From Tyto alba (taxonomy: Eukaryota > Chordata > Aves > Strigiformes > Tytonidae), in the NCBI RefSeq assembly GCF_018691265.1, contig NW_024881327.1, forward strand, positions 26,281,936 through 26,345,935: a stretch of DNA of 64,000 bases. Direction: 5' to 3'. Shown piece after piece: positions 60,601 through 64,000 of the stretch (its first letter is position 1; every line of letters starts with the position of its first letter). Position numbers and translations under genes: made by a program. The notes under the pieces were generated by a model, which made no database searches, had not been told where the DNA came from, and saw only the letters and a list, made by a program, of their open reading frames with translations.

Positions 60601-63600
60601 GTTTCCTGATCTGGTTCACAGTGCAGCTTGTCTACCAGCTCGTACCAGCGTGGCCAAGGGAGCCAGTTTGCAATGCTGGAGGGTGCTGGGAGGGCTGAGG
60701 ACTCCTGCTGTCATCCTGGCTGCTGGGCAGCCTGGACAACCATTTAGTTCATGAACTTTAATTCCACGTGATTAGCGCTTTATCAGCCAAATTCGTAGAT
60801 TCCATAGCTTTCACCGAGGCACCCTTCTGCTTTCTTTGTTCAGTCTTTCCCCTGGTTGTTGAACTGTTGATGAAATAAAATAGCAGACAACCCTCCTAGA
60901 GATAGGGGAAGTTGTGTCAGTCCTCATCCAGCACCCTTCAGCACAGAGCTGCTGCCATTTTGGTCCCACAGCTTTTGTCTCCTCGTAATAGCAGAAATGC
61001 ATCCTAACAAGCAGTCAGTTGTGTTGTCGGATGGGTGCTAAATCCCACTTCCCTTTTCCCTCCCAATCCCCACAGCACTCGCCAGCATTTGTCTCTAAGG
61101 GCCCTGGTTATATCTTTATATGCTCCTTTATTCATTTTAATCTAATCTACCTCCATTACATCATTCTCCTCTCTTCCTGCCAGGAAGTCATGCCGAGGGG
61201 AGCTCCCCTGGTCCCCCAAGAGTTGTCTAGGGGAGATATCTAGTGCTGTTGAAGGCCCCGTTTTACACTTTGTGGAATGCAGATGGTCTAGACGCAAATT
61301 GCATGTTGTCTTTCAACATAGAGCACTGCATTTTTAACACATACCTCCACTCAAGAGAGCAAGAGGAGAACCAGTTAGCAATGGTTCCTGAAGGCAGGTA
61401 TTCCAGTCGTCTTGGAGTTTTATAGTGCCTCAGTATGGCATGTTTATGTCCCCCTCAGGAGCATAGCTTCTAGGATATGGGGCTGCTATAAAGCAATACC
61501 ACAGTACTGTCAATGTGCTAGCTTAAGTCCTTGGTGTATTTTTGCATACTTTTCTTTTTAAGTAGCTGTTGGTTGTGCTGCTCCACAAGGGACTATTGCT
61601 TCAACACAATAGTTAGACTTATTTTGTTCCTCAGAAAGTTATGTCATACCTAGCCACATTTATTTAAGCAACTACATAGTTTAGCCTCTGTTTGCAGTTT
61701 TTTTGATAGATTATTTTTTGCCCATAACTTGTACCAATCTCTGTCCGGATTAAATGTGAAATTAAATTTTAGAATTGCAAACAGTTTTTATTTTTAATCA
61801 GTTATAGAAAGCTTCCTTAAATGTGCTGAAATCTTTTTAAAAACTGAATTCAAAAGGATTTTTTTAAATTTAAATGCAAGTTTTTTCAGTTAATAATAGA
61901 ACTGACAGATCATACAGTCCTAAAAGCTTCATTTGACTAGACTTTATCTGTTGCTATCTAGTTTTTATCCGTAAATTGGAAATTGGTCCTCTGTATCTAA
62001 CAACCAAAGATTTTCTCAGCTTTGAGTGAACTAGCCTTTGAATTGAGCTAGATGAATATACTGACTTAAATAAAATGTTCTCCCTGCACCTGCAGAAGAA
62101 GCTGCAGCTGCCAAAAAATGAAGACTTCAAAAAACTTGGATCCCTAAGATATAGCCAGTGATTTCTGCCAGTTCAGTACTTTGACGTTCTTTGAAAGTTC
62201 AGCACCAAATGCACAGTAATGGGGGTTATGTAAGTACAGACCTTTTTTAAAAAAAAAAATATCTCAATTTGGAATCTTAGCAAGCAAAAAAACTCAACTT
62301 GAGTAAAACTGTTGATGGAGGCAGTTTTTTAATACCTGCTTTTTATTTATCCTTTTGGCTCTGACATCAGCACAGGCTTTCCCTATGACTCTGTCAGTAA
62401 AGGTGATGGAGGTCAGATGCCAGCAGAGAGGTATTTGTTTAAAAGAAAAAAAGATAAATCAGGAAGGGAGGCATCATTTCACTAAGTCACTAAGGATGGA
62501 GGGTGCTCATCCAGGGTTTCTGGAAGAATTTCAGGAAGCAGCTGAGTTAAAGTCATATGCAACTCTTGAAAACAATTACTTCAGCAAAGAGACAGATGTG
62601 GCTGATAGCATACCTAACTTAGGAAAGTGGGTATAAGTATGAGCCTGACTTTCCTACTGGCACATACAGTGAAGTGCTGAAGAGAGAAGTATAAAGGCAG
62701 GAGGAGGAGGTGGCTGTTGAGCCCTGTAAGCACAGACAGGAAACCTCTGGGATGCAGGGGAGGGCAGTACCCGGGGCCAGGGATTGCAGGAGGGAGCAAT
62801 GACCCATGCAGGAACTCACCCCAGTTTTTAACAGCACTGTAGATAAATTCCTGCTCCTCCCGATGGAAGGAGGGTAGTCATCAGAGAGCTGGATCATCAG
62901 CAATGGGCTGGTGGGTGTTCTCACACCGTGAAGGGAGGAGGAGGGAGCCATTCCATACATAGTCCTCTTCGCTTTATTCTGCTTGAAAACGCGAAAAGAT
63001 TGAGATAATTTCCAGAAAAATCTTATACAGTTAGAAAACAGGTTACAGAACTTCACTGTGAACAAATGCAAAGCGACAAGCATTGGAAAAAGTACATAAC
63101 TTTCTCTTTGTCCTGTATCTGGTGAAAATGACACCTGGTTAGGTTTCTTGCAAGAAAGAGATTAGCTGTATGTTTTAAGCCTGGATAGCAGTTGTCAGAT
63201 AAATGAATTTCATATTAGCATCTTTCTAGGCTGCTATTTCGCATAAATTGAGATTGATATTTACAAATGAAATCATCCTCCTGTTTATTATGTTCAGGTC
63301 ATGTCATAAATTAATAGAAAAGGTAGAGAAATGAAGCAATGAGAAGTGAATAGCTGGGAGATCATGTAAGAAACCAAGATTATCTGGAAAAGTTTGGAAG
63401 AGACATGGGGAAAAAACAAAAAAGTTAAAACCATGAGTTTTTGTATGAAGAGTTTTGTTCAGAGTCCTTATTTGCTTGTAATGTGGGAATGCTGAAATTA
63501 AAATGGCAGACAGTTTAAATGCTGTCAATGGAAATGTCATTTCAGGTATAGCTTTTGTGTTCATTTTCTAATGTGAACCCAGCAGACACACACAGCTGCA

Positions 63601-64000
63601 TGGTGCATATGTGCACTTTCACATATATTGATGATGGTACGTGCCCTGGAATGTCCACCCATGGCTGGAAGAGAAGATTCTGCAAAGGCAGGATCTAACG
63701 CTAAATTCCTCTCTTGTGCTCTTGACTAAACAGACTTTGAAGGATCGTATCACAGTCATGTTGCAGAGAACACATGCAGATATTTCAGATGGTCAGGTGT
63801 CACATTTTTAAAGATAGTACCCTTTCAGCAGATAAAAAAACTCAAATACCAGAACAAAATAAAATAATTGAGTTAAATTATATCAGAGAAATAGATGAAA
63901 TATATTCTATTAGTAGTGATGAAGTGGTAGAAATAGAAATAGAAGTGCCATATTTCACAGTTGGACACTTCAAAGGGTACTCCTCTCCCAGTAATCCTCT
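57656..64000 (+). other. SCFD2 intron sequence to the window end
   Basis: This intron is still open at the end of the window. It is AT-rich, with a GC-richer patch at about 62690-62960 under a 171-codon minus-strand open frame (62619-63134). That frame is the longest I inspected after the LTR-flank frame at 2371-2925. It is Ser/Leu/Cys-rich, without a recognisable domain, and is most likely a chance frame. No SCFD2 exon for the downstream residues is visible. Confidence 0.55.

Noticed and set aside
1..64000. tRNA, rRNA, CRISPR, operon or integrated bacterial or viral cluster
   Set aside because: I saw no cloverleaf with A/B boxes, no regularly spaced direct repeats, and no run of long open frames. 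The window is a vertebrate intron landscape.

Overview
The window is vertebrate nuclear DNA, almost certainly from a bird. It is AT-rich, intronic in texture and CpG-poor, with a spliced gene whose exons are separated by tens of kilobases. It carries a CR1 LINE 3' end with the avian terminal octamer repeat, an avian-type LTR, and very little other repeat content. I cannot name the species.

One protein-coding gene is recognisable and the whole window lies inside it, on the + strand. It is SCFD2 (Sec1 family domain containing 2), a distant member of the Sec1/Munc18 (SM) superfamily. Two internal coding exons are present, at 8272-8447 and 41816-42065. They join in frame (phase 0) and give 142 consecutive complete codons that align, as I recall human SCFD2, without a gap. 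The exon before 8272 and those after 42065 (roughly the last 160 residues) lie outside the window.

Layout: 1-8271 is the end of the upstream intron, with a roughly 1.07 kb sense-oriented LTR at 1382-2456 and an ancient amniote repeat just before the exon. Intron 8448-41815 is 33.4 kb long and holds a truncated CR1 (23409-24205) and a small, very GC-rich CpG island (about 27243-27660) containing a G-quadruplex-prone GGGGCC-like tract. It also holds many homopolymer runs and a GC-richer shoulder near 40.4-41.3 kb. From 42066 to the end is the start of the next intron (at least 21.9 kb). It has a striking local quasi-palindrome at 43861-43927, a second GC-rich patch near 47 kb, and a long pyrimidine-biased tract near 53 kb.

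Most open frames in the window are chance frames, or frames inside the LTR and the CR1. I found no tRNA, rRNA, CRISPR array, operon or convincing second gene. I do not see an undescribed biological system. The observations most worth checking are the intronic CpG island with its G4 tract, the internally repeated LTR placed in sense orientation in a host intron, and the template-switch-like quasi-palindrome.
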